Below are positions 11,892-23,000 of a stretch of DNA of 64,000 bases, one piece after another. Every line of letters begins with the position of its first letter. Position 1 is the first letter of the stretch. The position numbers and the translations under genes were made by a program. The notes below the pieces were generated by a model. The model had not been told where the DNA came from. It made no database searches and was given only the letters and a program-made list of their open reading frames with translations. This DNA comes from Trogon surrucura. Its lineage: Eukaryota; Chordata; Aves; Trogoniformes; Trogonidae. The stretch covers positions 2,666,001 to 2,730,000 of the forward strand of contig CM036618.1 of the NCBI GenBank assembly GCA_020746105.1. The letters are read 5' to 3'.

Positions 11892-12882
11892 TGACACCTC
11901 CTATGGGGGGAATCACAGAACCACTCACACAACAATCAGAGAGGATACTCCTAGAGGTCTCTTTCGAGCCTGTCAGCGGGACGGATCGAAGGCTGAACCA
12001 ATGGCGCTGTGTTATTATCTTCGTTTCAAGCCAACTCAATGGGAAACCAGGTAGAGCTAAAGGTTGAGTGGCTCCGTCCATTTGCAGGAGTGTTTCCACA
12101 GACCTTTCAAATAAGGAAGAAAAGTGGTATTTTGCACGGGATGCAGTTTCTCTGATGCCCCAGACTCTTCGTCACTCTGCCCTTGGCAGTTGACTGTGTT
12201 GTCCTCCGTAAGCTTGGTGGGAAGGTCCAGGGGAGCCGACTCATTTTAAATACAACCCACGGCCTTGTGTAAGCAGATGTGCAGTGCTTGTGTGCCTCCG
12301 TTAAGTACATAGTTAGGGCTTATCTGAAAGAAATAGTCATTCTCAAAGAGATGTTTGAAGGGACCAGATTAAAGAGCGTGTTCAGCACTACTGAGGAGAG
12401 AGAAACATCAGCTTCCTTTCAAAAGCGCAGTGCAGTGAAGAGGGACTGAAAATAGCTCGGGACAGAGATCCGGAGCAGAGAGTGCTCTGCAAGGGCTCTC
12501 ACATCCAGGGATGTCTTGGGCCTGATGAGTGCTGGTTGACTCGTGTGCTCTTCAGATGTATCCGACGTCCCTTCCCTGTGAAACGGGCTCCCAAGGAAGG
12601 CCTGGAAACCACTCTGGAGGCATTAAAAAAGCAGCTTGTGTAGGCAGAGGTAATGCTTTGCGGAATGTGTGATCCCAAATGGTCTCATCTCAGTATTTGC
12701 AAACTTAATCTTAGTTGTAAAGCTGTTCTGTAAATCATTCAGTAAACAAGAAGAAAAACATAAATAAAATCCAAAGAGTGGTCAGTAGCAGATGGCGTAG
12801 GGGAGGACCACAGGAGTGAGATGAGACCTTTCGAGAATACTCCTTGGCCTCCAGTGATCAGTGTCGTAGGGTCCTCTTCATT
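11892..12882. other. Intronic sequence, nothing recognised
   Basis: No exon or element was recognised. GAATCACAGAACCAC near 11911 recalls a CR1 tail but is not followed by CR1 body sequence. Confidence 0.45.
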
Positions 12883-13402
12883 ATCATAGAATCCTAGAAT
12901 GGCTTAAGTTGGAAAGGACCTTAGAGATCATCTAATCCAACCTCCCTGTCATGGGCGGGGACGCCTCTCAACTAGATCAGGCTACTCCAGGCTCTGTCCA
13001 ACCTGGCCTTGAACACCTCCAGGGAGGGGGCAGCCACAGCCTCTCTGGGCAATTTATTCCAAAGTCTTGCCACCCTCGCACTGAAGAATTTCTTCCTAAG
13101 ATCTAATCTAAATCTATTCTCCTTCAACTCAAACCCATTTCCCCTTGTCCTATCAGTGGACCCTCTTGTCAAAAGTCCCTCCCCAACCTCCCTGTAGGAT
13201 CCCTTCAGGTACTGGAAGGCAGCTCTTAGGTCCCCCCGGAGTCTTCTCTTTTCAAGACTGAACAATCCCAGCTCCCTCAGCCTGTCCTCGCAGCAGAGCT
13301 GCTCCAGCCCCTGGATCATCTTTGTGGCCTCCTCTGAACACGCTCCAACAGCTCCATGTCCCTCTTATGGTGGGGACACCAGAACTGGACACAGTATTAC
13401 AC
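12883..13402 (-). mobile_element. CR1 copy, antisense, subfamily that supplies the SINE tail
   Basis: The tail complement TCATAGAATCCTAGAATGG is followed by a distinct 3' region containing AACTAGATCAGGC. On the - strand it reads [57 protein letters not shown] and RLWNKLPREAVAAPSLEVF. This differs clearly from the abundant subfamily. The + strand fragment at 42354 and the tail of the SINE at 16625 belong to the same type. Confidence 0.92.
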
Positions 13403-16400
13403 ATCGATGCAGAACCCTCTTCTGGCCAGCAAAGAGGCTGTGAGAGAGTGTCGCAGGGGGCAGAACAGATCAGGAACCCACAGAGGTTGGTGTGGGTACA
13501 GCCTCCAGGACCGTTCCTTGTAAGAAGAACGTAGCAAGCTGTTGCTGAAGGCTGTAGTGCAGATGTTGGGCACATCCACCAGCCTGCATCACCTGGGAAG
13601 TCACTTGTTGAGCACTTGAAATAAGTGCAAAATAGCGTGGCCTCACCTTTTAGCGTCCTGGGAAGAGAGGTGAGAAAAGAAATGAAAGGTTTGTGGCTGA
13701 CTCTGTCCAGACAGAAAGTTGTTTGACTTGGCTACTCATGCCATCAAATTTCTCCTTTCAGTTTCTACCAGTTTCTTTGCTACTCTAAAAAAATTGTGCG
13801 TGTAATGGAAGAGGAGAATGTCATGGAGAGGGGGAAAGAGTAATAGTGGATCTGAGCAGTAACGTCAGACCTTTAGCTAGGAACCCAAAACCTTGCTTCC
13901 TTTTCTTCATTACAGCTGGGTTTGGAGTTGGCCAGGTTGGACATACAAGTGACGAACTTCAGCGAAAGCAGTGCGTGTGCATGTCTTGGAATTGCAGGTC
14001 TTGGATGAGCTTATCTGAGAGTTTCATGTTTCCCTGGTGCTTATGACCATATTTGTCCTCATTCTGTATCTTGTTGCGATTTGTCCTTGGGGCAGGAACT
14101 TCTCCAGCAACTCCTGCCTCTCGAAACTTCCGTTTAATCTTATTTTGATAATTCTTCAGGCCGCTTAGGGTTTTGTTCCGAAGTGAATTTTTCCTTTGGC
14201 CCATCTTAATTGTAATATTGTGATGCACTTCCAGGATATGCATTCCTGCACAACCCTACAAAACACACCAAGCAGCCCTGTATTTACAGACTCCGCAACA
14301 GCAAGCGTCTTTTTCTTTGGTTTTTCCTGTGGTGCGGAGCAAGGGGATGGGAAGGGGTGGAGAGGGAGGATACGCCAGAGAGGGACCCAGACCTGAAGGT
14401 TAAAGTCAACTGTTGCAGTAGAAAAAGCTTTTTAGGCTTACTTAGTCTCTAGAAATTTCCCAGAAACTTGAAAAGTCATTTCAATAATGAATCTGCCGGG
14501 GAAAATTAAACCTGGAAGACGTTCTACAGGACTCCCTTGCGTACTGAGAGAGGAGGGTAGGGTGGAAAATAGTACCAGAGTGTTAAACGGTGACTTGAAA
14601 ATAAAGGAATGATTGATAAGAAGCAAAAACTTAGCATAACTCTTATTAGTGCTGGGCCTAAATACAGGAGCTGCTTTTTATAGAAACTTTTTTAATGGTG
14701 TCTGTAATAAGATAAACAAGAAGCACTTGGGTTGGGCTCTGTATAAATAATCTCCTACTGATAAGAAAAATGACAGTATAAACAGGAGCTAATAATAGTT
14801 CCTGCTGAATTTCCTATCGTGTTATTTGAAGCTCCTTTTAGCAGAGCTGCAGCTTACTCGGGGGTAGGTATTTAGCCCTCCATGGGGCGGGTGAGATGCC
14901 AAATTTTTATCAACAACAATTTGAAGCCGTGTGCAGCAATTTGCTTTAATTGCCACCGGGGCTGTGTCTGGGTACCGAGTAAGTTATGGTGAGAAGGCAA
15001 AGGAGAAAGATACAAATTTGAAAAAGAGACGAATAGGTAACACAGAGCTTTCCAGCGAGCGGCTCTGCCAACCTCCCTAATTCTGCTCGTACGATTCAGC
15101 CCTTAGTGTCCCTGTTTTAATTGATACGCGATCTTCAGGTCTGAGCTTTATGTTATGCTAAACGCACGCAGCGTCGAGGGCGGCCTCGCGCTGTTGCAAC
15201 GTACGTAAAATCCCGTCAGGTTTGGAACCTACACGCAGGGATGCTGAGCGAGTGCAAACGCCAACCGAGTGAAACTTAGCTAGTTCCGTTGTGAAGAGAA
15301 TTGAGAAAATTACTGAATCGCTCGTCGTCTGAAATGGCAAGAAACTGGATTTTGAAAAACGTTTTCCTTCCTTTTTCTTTTTTTTTTTTTTTTGTACTCG
15401 TGACAGCACAGGGTAAGATTTGTTTTTCCACGATTTTGATCTTTGCAGGTTTTCTGTAAACAAGCTTTGCTAATCTCCTAAATTGATAGATGTCCTTTGC
15501 AAGCACGTATTCTATGAATCTAGGACGTCGCTTACAAACGGAAGAATTAAAACACAGTCAGTTACTTTCTTCTCCAAATCTGATTTATTCCAGGTGCTTC
15601 TAAAAACCTCTCCTGAAAGAAACATTAAAGAAATGCAAAGTAGAGTCGCTGAACAAATCTATCTGTGAAGGTGAAAACCAGTTACCAAAAGCTTGATGAA
15701 CAGCACTTTGGAGGGTTCTGAGCAGATTTGTACTGCAGATACCAGTCGCCTTCTCTTGATGATGCATTTTGCCGTCGCTTTTATGTATTTGAAAGGGAAA
15801 ACTTTTCCCCCCAAGTCATTTCTGCAGGAGGGAGAGGGGCTGGCCAGAAGAGCACGCGTGTACCGGCATCTCCCGTTTCGGTTATAATTAGGAAGTGCAA
15901 CCTGCTGGGAGAAGGAGCGACGTGTGACACGAGAAGTCAATGTTTGAATTGTTATAATCGTTTGCAGTTCCCACTTCTTTCTTCAGTGTTTTCTGTGAGA
16001 AAACCAGTTGTCCTCGTTACGGTGCGGCCGTGTCCCTGCTGATGCCGAGCCCGGAGGATAGCGGGCTTCCTTGAGGTCCTTGGTTCCGTTTGAGAGTGAA
16101 TTTCCTCAAGACAGCTGGATTTTCAGTTCTCCGGAGAACTTATTTCATTAATCTGCTTCTGGCAGCAGGATGATTTCTTTTTTCCTGCCTGTGCAATTTC
16201 CTAAAGTCGCGTGATTACAGGCAACGTGACAGGATGGTGCTGGTGGTGGTACCAGTCGTTGTCCCTGTGAGTCAACTGTGTAAAACCCACTTGAGATGCA
16301 GGAAACTCTGACATGACAAATTTTTTTCTAAAAATTGAAAGTAGTGAAGGATGGGTTTGCAGTTAAGATGCTCTGCTGGGTTCTAGGAGATCGTGGATCA

Positions 16401-16624
16401 ATTCTTCTGCTACGGACGTTGCATGTGACCTTGAATCAGTCGAGCCGTTGGAATATACAGTTTGGGGGCTTCTAAACTGAGCTGAGGTGCGAATATTTTA
16501 TATCTTAAGAGCAAAAAGAGGAGGAGCAGTGTAGGTAGAGGAAAGCTTTAGGAAGCTCAGCTCTTGTTACAGATCTCTGAAACGTGGGAAGAGAAGAATA
16601 GAAACTGGAAAAGAACTATTAAGG
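13403..16624. other. Intronic sequence with a possible conserved non-coding patch
   Basis: No mobile element is recognised. A 94-codon frame on the - strand (13959-14243) is Lys/Arg/Asn-rich but matches no family I know. The stretch 14640-14960 is A/T-rich, repeat-free and dense in GATA and TAAT-like motifs, so it may be a conserved element. A poly-T run lies at about 15378-15394. Confidence 0.4.
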
Positions 16625-16809
16625 GGCTGGTTAGCTCACTCAGTTAGAGTGTGGTGCTGATAACACCAAGGTCACGGGTTCGATCCCCGTTGGGTCCCTG
16701 TGTGTTGCCTGATCTAGTTGAGGGGCGTCCCTGCCCACAACAGGGAGGTTGGATTAAAAGATCTCTAATGTCCCTTCCAGCCTAGGCCATTCTATGATGA
16801 TTCTATGAT
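16625..16809 (+). mobile_element. tRNA-Ile-derived SINE with CR1 tail
   Basis: 16625-16697 resembles a tRNA-Ile. It has a D-arm (GCTC...GAGT), a perfect anticodon stem TGGTG/CACCA around loop CTGATAA with anticodon GAT at 16659-16661, a T-arm ACGGG/CCCGT, and the polymerase III B box GGTTCGATCCC at 16677-16687. The acceptor stem no longer pairs (GGCTGGT against TGGGTCC), so it is not a working tRNA. From about 16707 to 16809 the sequence matches the 3' end of the CR1 type at 12883-12985 (about 85 percent by eye) and ends TTCTATGATGATTCTATGAT. Such a head-tail fusion is a SINE mobilised by CR1; the zebra finch TguSINE1 has this design. Confidence 0.88.
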
Positions 16810-18996
16810 CGGAAATGGGACTTAAAAGGGTCTTCTAGAGGTCACCCTCTACATTTCTGTGACCAAAAACCAAGATCAGCTGCCACGTTACCTGAGGTTT
16901 TTGCAGCATTGCTGTGGAAGTCTGCTAGCCCGAGAGGAAAACAGGCTGTAGGGGTTTTTTTGCTAATGCAAAAAGCTCCTTGGACTGCAGCGCTGTTCAC
17001 GAGATGCCGTAGTCGAATAATACCGTGCTGAGAACTCGCAGCGCGCTCGCCGAATCCCAGCATCTCGGCGTCCTTTCCCAAAGCTCCATTTTGCAGGAGC
17101 GACTTCAGGAACGGTGAGGACTCGCAATGAGTCAGTCGTGGACACGGCAGCGCCCAGCTGGAATCTTCTGGCTCCTGCTCCTTTGCTTTGTCTGGAGCGC
17201 GTTGTCTGAAGGGGTGAGCGTCTGTACCGCTTTGTGGCAGTGTCAGGCAGGCTCTTGAGGAGAACTGGGATTTTCCACTATATGGCTCGTGTCAAAGATG
17301 CTTAATCTCTACTTACAACTTCTATCTACTCATGCGTTGTGTTTATATCTTACGTTGTTAGCCAAACACTCAACAGACACTAATTTGCTGCAATAAGTGT
17401 AAGTGGACTGTAGTAAACAAGTAAATTAATGCTGCTGTTACCCATTGATTAATAGGAGCCGTGCAGCCAGAAGCAGTGAGATGCAAACATTGGTGTTCCA
17501 CAGCACTGTGCTAAAGAAATGGCTTTTATAAATCATATTAAGAGGTGAAGAGCTGCGAATTTTCAAAACTTGGTCTTTCCACTGGCATCCAAATCGCATG
17601 ATTTCAACCAGACCGATGCCTTACTTGGGACCAGAGGGTTTTATCAATTTACATTGACTTTTTTTAGTATTAACTTGTGCTCGCGCAGTTACTTACGGTA
17701 AACTTGGCCAAATCTAAGGTTTGTGTTTGGTTAAATAATTTTACTAACCTAGTAGAGAGTCAACTCAATTCTCTATCCCAGCGTAGACCCAGGGGTAGTC
17801 AACTCTTGACTGTGCTAGCTGTTTCGGAACTCTTCCAGTGGGGCCAAGGCAGTCTCTGGGAATGGGTGTCAAGAAGAAATAGAACTTCAATAGAAAAACA
17901 GGAAACAAATCCAACCCAGGGTGTTTTTGTGGGCAGAGCTCTGTTGAATAGCAGTCAACCTCTGTACTCAGAGCAAAACACACCTAAGCCTCTTCCCCAG
18001 GACAATTAAAACTTAATCGGCTCTGGAATTCTGTGTAAGGAAGAACAGGTGAGAGCATCAACGCTGCGACATTAAAAATCTGGTTGGAGTAAACCCACCC
18101 AAATGTGATACCTGAGAGGCGAGTTTAGTCATTCTAAAGGTATCTAGCTTCGGCGTTCAACGTCAAAAAGAAAGAAAACGCGTAGTAAAACCCCTGTTTT
18201 AGAAGTGGTAAAACTACAGGGGGTTGTTCTTCTGGAGTTAAATATGATTATGAGATCTTATAAAGCTCTGATGGATCTCTAGAGGGGAGAGGTTGGTTTG
18301 TTTTCGGTGTGAAAACCAGCTTTCTGCCTGCCTCCGTGCTGGCACCAAGCAGCTGGTGTTCAATAGGCTGTTACTTGGAGCACCTCCTAAAACTGCAGTT
18401 CCCAGGAGAGTTCAGGTGTTGTTAACCCTTGCTGATAGCCAGAGATATTTTTGGAAAGCACAGGGAGAAGTACTGCTTTGGTTATTCAGCAAGTTATGTA
18501 TTTTTTTTTTGTATTTTCACCTCCTAGTGCCCTTTTAAACCTCTTGCTTTATTGGGTTCCTCTCCTTCCAATCACTTCTTTTCCCTTTCCACATTGATCC
18601 TTCATTCAGTGTCATGCTTTGCAAACAACTCTCTTGTCTTCTAGGGTTTTCTCCCCCTTCTACTGTTTTCTTAGAAGTCTTGCTCTACAAACTCTGGCAT
18701 TTTTTGTCCCTGGTTTTGCCAGGATCCTGCTTGAATCCTGCTTTGCTGACAGACAACTGCCCTTGCGCTTTTGTTTTCTGGCTCTTATTGCTGCTGGTAA
18801 TTGGCTTGCTCCATTTCTGGGCTGACGTGATCTATGTCACATAAACTATTTCTGTGTTTATCTCCCCTCTTACTCAAGCATTGAATGTTGGTGACCTCCT
18901 AACTGTCAGTATTTGTACAGAATGGTGGGTGAGGGACTTGCTCCCATTTCACAGATGAAGAAATGTAAGAATCAGGGAAGGCACGGACGATTCAAG
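16810..18996. other. Intronic sequence, nothing recognised
   Basis: No exon, RNA gene or mobile element of useful length is recognised. GGTCTTCTAGAGGTCACCC near 16829 recalls a CR1 3' segment but stands alone. Confidence 0.45.
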
Positions 18997-19760
18997 TCAC
19001 AGAATCACAGAATGTCAGGGATTGGAAGGGACCTCGAAAGATCACCTAGTCCAATCCCCCTGCCAGAGCAGGAACGCCTCGATAATGCTACACAGGAACG
19101 TGTCCAGGCGGGTCTTGAATGTCTCCAGAGAAGGAGACTCCACACCCTCCCTGGGCAGCCTGGACCAGGGCTCCGGCACCCTCACTGAGGAGAAGTTTCT
19201 TCTCAAGTTTAAGCGGAACCTCTTCTGTTCCAGTTTCAGCCCGTTACCCCTTGGTTGTCACCGAGAAGAGCCTGGCTCCATCCTCGTGACACTCACCCTT
19301 TAGATATTTGTAAACATTCATGAGGTCACCCCTCAGTCTCCTCTTCTCCAAACTAAAGAGCCCCAGCTCCCTCAGCCTTTCCTCACCAGGGAGATGTTCC
19401 ACTCCCTCCATCATCCCAGTTACCCTGTGCTGGACTCTCTCCAGCAGTTCCCTGTCCCTCTGGAGCTGAGGGGCCCAGAACTGGACACAATATCCCAGAT
19501 GTGGCCTCACCAGGGCAGAGCAGAGGGGCAGGAGGACCTCTCTCCACCTACTGGCTACTCCCCTTCTCACACACCCCAGGATGCCCTTGGCCTTCTTGCC
19601 CACGAGGGCACACTGCTGGCTCATGGCCATCCTGCTGCCCACCAGCACCCCCAGGGCCCTTTCCCCTACACTGCTCTCTAACAGGTCGTTCCCCAACCTA
19701 TACTGGAACCTGGGGTTGTTCCTGCCCAGATGTAGGACCCTACACTTTCCCTTGTTGTAT
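18997..19760 (-). mobile_element. CR1 copy, antisense, 0.76 kb, abundant young subfamily
   Basis: It runs from the tail complement TCACAGAATCACAGAATGTC to the codons for [19 protein letters not shown] on the - strand. The frame is open for most of its length ([19 protein letters not shown], later [18 protein letters not shown]). A short deletion near 19254, just after CCCCTTGG, removes a few codons relative to sister copies. It lies about 160 bp before HMBOX1 exon C. Confidence 0.94.
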
Positions 19761-19917
19761 TTCCCTTCTTGTATTTTTCTGTTTGAAACGTTACGGGTTC
19801 CTGGGCTTTGTGAGACAACGCCCTTTATCAGTATATGAACCACTTTAAACTGTTTTTAAAAGAGCAAATATTCTCTTTCTCTCTCTTCTATGTTTGTTTT
19901 GTTGTGTTTTTTTACAG

Positions 19918-20028
19918 GAATCAGTCAGAGCCGGATCTCCCATTGGCTGCTGCAGCAGGGGTCAGACCTGAGTGAACAGAAGAAAAGGGCGTTTTACAGG
20001 TGGTACCAGCTTGAGAAGACAAATCCCG
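19918..20028 (+). CDS. HMBOX1: HMBOX1 coding exon C (POU-like domain, second part)
   Basis: This 111-base exon encodes ISQSRISHWLLQQG through YRWYQLEKTNPG, residues 185-221. It completes the POU-like helix-turn-helix; SQSRISHWL has the pattern of a recognition helix, and YRWYQLE is a hydrophobic closing helix. The acceptor is TTTTTTTACAG at 19917 after a long T-rich tract; the donor GTAAAC starts at 20029. The next exon continues in phase with G-A-T-L-S. Confidence 0.96.
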
Positions 20029-23000
20029 GTAAACAAATACAGCCTAAACATCTCCTGCTGTTACTTACGGAAAAGAAACCTTTTGTCACTGTTTTGTCAC
20101 CGATTATTCACGTCTTGGCCTGGTGTACTGTAGAGATATTCCCTCTGGCCAGGTTTTTTTTGTCAGAGGGTAGGAACAAATCCACACTTTGCTTTGCAGC
20201 GGGTGATCCAGAGCTGTCTGTCCAGCTCCTCGGCCACAGCTCCTTGCCCTGGCCTCTCACCACTGGCAAACTGGGAATCAGAAGCCATCGGTGAAGTTGT
20301 AGCCAGCTAATGTCAAATACATGCCAAGGTTCTTTGAAATGATCGGATAGAAAACGCTAATGATGGCTGCATAATAAAAAGTTGCAGCGAAAAGCCCACG
20401 TTTCAGCAGAGAGGAACTTTGGGATAACTTCAGAGGGTTTGGGGTTGGATCTCAAGCTCCTGGATGGGATGTTGATAGAGCGATAAGTTGGAGACGGGCG
20501 TCAAATCCCACCTGCTTCTCCAAATCTCAAAATAGATCTTAAATGTAAAAAGAGGAGTAAAGCTCCTCATTATCCTTAACTAACCAGCAATCTTCAGAAT
20601 CACAACTGAATTCATTTCCTTGCATTGTTCTTCTCCACAGATTTTGTTTGACCACAGTTCCCATTTTTCCCTTTAGCGGTTTTATTGTAAAGATAAAAAT
20701 ATTTACGTTTAATTTCCTTTAAACAATGGCATGATTAAATTAACTCTGTAATTGTTTTAGGAATTTAAGTCTCAGGCTCTCTAATGTGAGCTTGGCTTCA
20801 GTATCTCGAATTCTATTAAGAAAAATTCCAGTGAAAACAAATCCTCAAAACTTCTGCTTCTTGTGTAAGCTGAAAATCGAGAGGCTCCAGCTGTCAACTG
20901 GCCTGAGAAGACTTTAAGCTCAAGTTGGTTGTGTTCAATGTGACGGTTGAGCCCGTCCTTTCTATGAAGCATCTAGAAAACTATTTTAAAGAAGTGCTGA
21001 GGGTTTTGAGGTGCTGGCAAGCTGCAGGGCTCGCCTGGAAGCCTTCGTTTTGCCGTGGCTGGAATTGTGATGCCAAGGGCCAGCAGAGTCACCGGAGACA
21101 ACCTTTCGGTATCAGCTGCTTTGAAAACCTCACCTTGTGCCATAACTCTGGACCATTTCCCTTTGATGGGAGGTGTCGTCTCCAAAACAGGGAGAGCTAA
21201 AGGTTTTTTGGAAGGTGTGTTTTGGAAAAAAAAACAAAACACCCAAAGTCCTCTCCTTGTGATGAGAACTGGTGTGTGGATCTTTTCTTGCATCTTTTCT
21301 TTCCGATGTCGTTTGGAGCTGTTTAAGAAACAGATTCTGTGCTGGAATAAGTAAAACCTTGTCAAACTTAGCGCTAAAATCTTTACTTGTTCCTCTTAAC
21401 CTTCTTTCTCTCTCCGTATCCACAAGCTCACATCTTCTGTGTCCTTTCCCTCTTGAGAAGTACCCGAGGAAGGAAGACTAGCGAAACCAAAGGTTCTGGC
21501 TTAAATTGAAATGGATCAACGTTAATCTCTGCATTTCTGATCCACTGTCTTGCTGAGGCCTTGTTCACTTTTCGTTATACACACAGAGAAAAATCTCTTG
21601 AACCTTTTTTTCAAATAAGAGACCTTACACACTGTTATTAAGAAGTATAAAAGCCAAAATGACTCCTCCATCTATGCCAAGGGCCTGTTTGCATGCGCTT
21701 AAATTCTGTTGAGAACCAAATCACATTTGAATTCCTTTTAGAGGCTGAGGTGTAGGGGAGAACCCTCAGCTTTCCCATAGCTGTTGGGAAAATCGACTTG
21801 AGCAAATGGGTGTACTCTTTCTTGTAGGATAATCCACTGCTTTGAATTATTGCCGTCTACTGTGTTGCAGGTCGGACTGGCTAGCCGAGAGGGAGTTAAC
21901 ACGCGTATGTTCAAGTGTATACAGGAAGGTTCCAACCTTGTGCAAGTGTATAAGGAAGGTTCCAACCTTGTCCAAAGCACCCCGGGTTTAAATTACTGTT
22001 ATAAAACTGATTTGGAGCCAAAGTTTTGGATACTACTTCGAGTATCCCGTGATTAGTAGACTCAGCTAGCTGTTGTGCTGCCTTCTTTGGAGGCGGACAA
22101 TGAGGAAATCTGTAGGGCCTCCTGCCGTGTCCACACAGAAGCGATGCCATCGCTGCGCTCTCCGTAGAGTGTAGAAGATTTTCCTCCTTTGAAGAAACAA
22201 GAGATTAAATGACTGGCATGTGTTCCTATTTGCTCACTTACTAGGAAGTGACATTGGGCTTTCTCTTCTGACACATCCCTTCTTTTCCCGTTCCAGCCGC
22301 TCAGAATAAAATCTGTCCTTCTCCCTAACTGACAGAGGGGAGGTCTCTCTCTCCAGTTACCAATGGGCAGAGTGGGGTCTTTGGAAACTTTCATGTCCCC
22401 ATTCCTTATTTTGAAAGCTGGGTCATCAGAGTAAGTCAGCTTTCAGATTTAAATTGTCTGTGTAGTAACGGAAAGAAAACTTTTGCTTAAAATCGAAGCC
22501 GTTTTGAAGGACTAGGACACCAGATCCAATCAGTTTCTGAGCTGTAAAGAAAGAATAGTTGGTCCGCGAGGACAGGACTGGAGATTCGATTCTTTATTTG
22601 CATGGGTAATTTCTGGATTTCTTCTGCCTTTGGTGGTGGGTGTTCAAGCACCATCAGACTGGAGGAACATGGCAGAAGAGACTTAAGTCTCATGAGTCAG
22701 AAAAAAAAACCCACACCAAATTTCCTACTATATGCAATAACCTTGCCCAAAAATTTCTTGTACAACGTTTTCCTGGTAGGAACGATGTCAGAGTTAATAG
22801 AAATGCTGGGAATTCCAGTGTAGTAGTGATGTAAATTTTTCTGGAAAGAGTTGCCAAGTAGGGTGAGAGGCAGTTTTTTGTTAAGGGGAAGAAGTCAGAG
22901 CTAAATGTTAGTGTTCGAAAGGTCTTTAATCCAATTAATAGGGATGCTTTTCGTTTAGGTCGGGGGTTTCTTTTAGGGACAGGCATCACATCTCTTGTGA

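Noticed and set aside
13959..14243. 94-codon Lys-rich frame on the - strand as a real gene or retrocopy
   Set aside because: No family is recognised, and there are no splice borders, poly-A tail or target duplication. Open frames of this length are expected by chance in 64 kb.
16625..16697. A functional tRNA-Ile(GAT) gene
   Set aside because: The acceptor stem does not pair and the sequence runs straight into a CR1-type tail, so a SINE explains it better.
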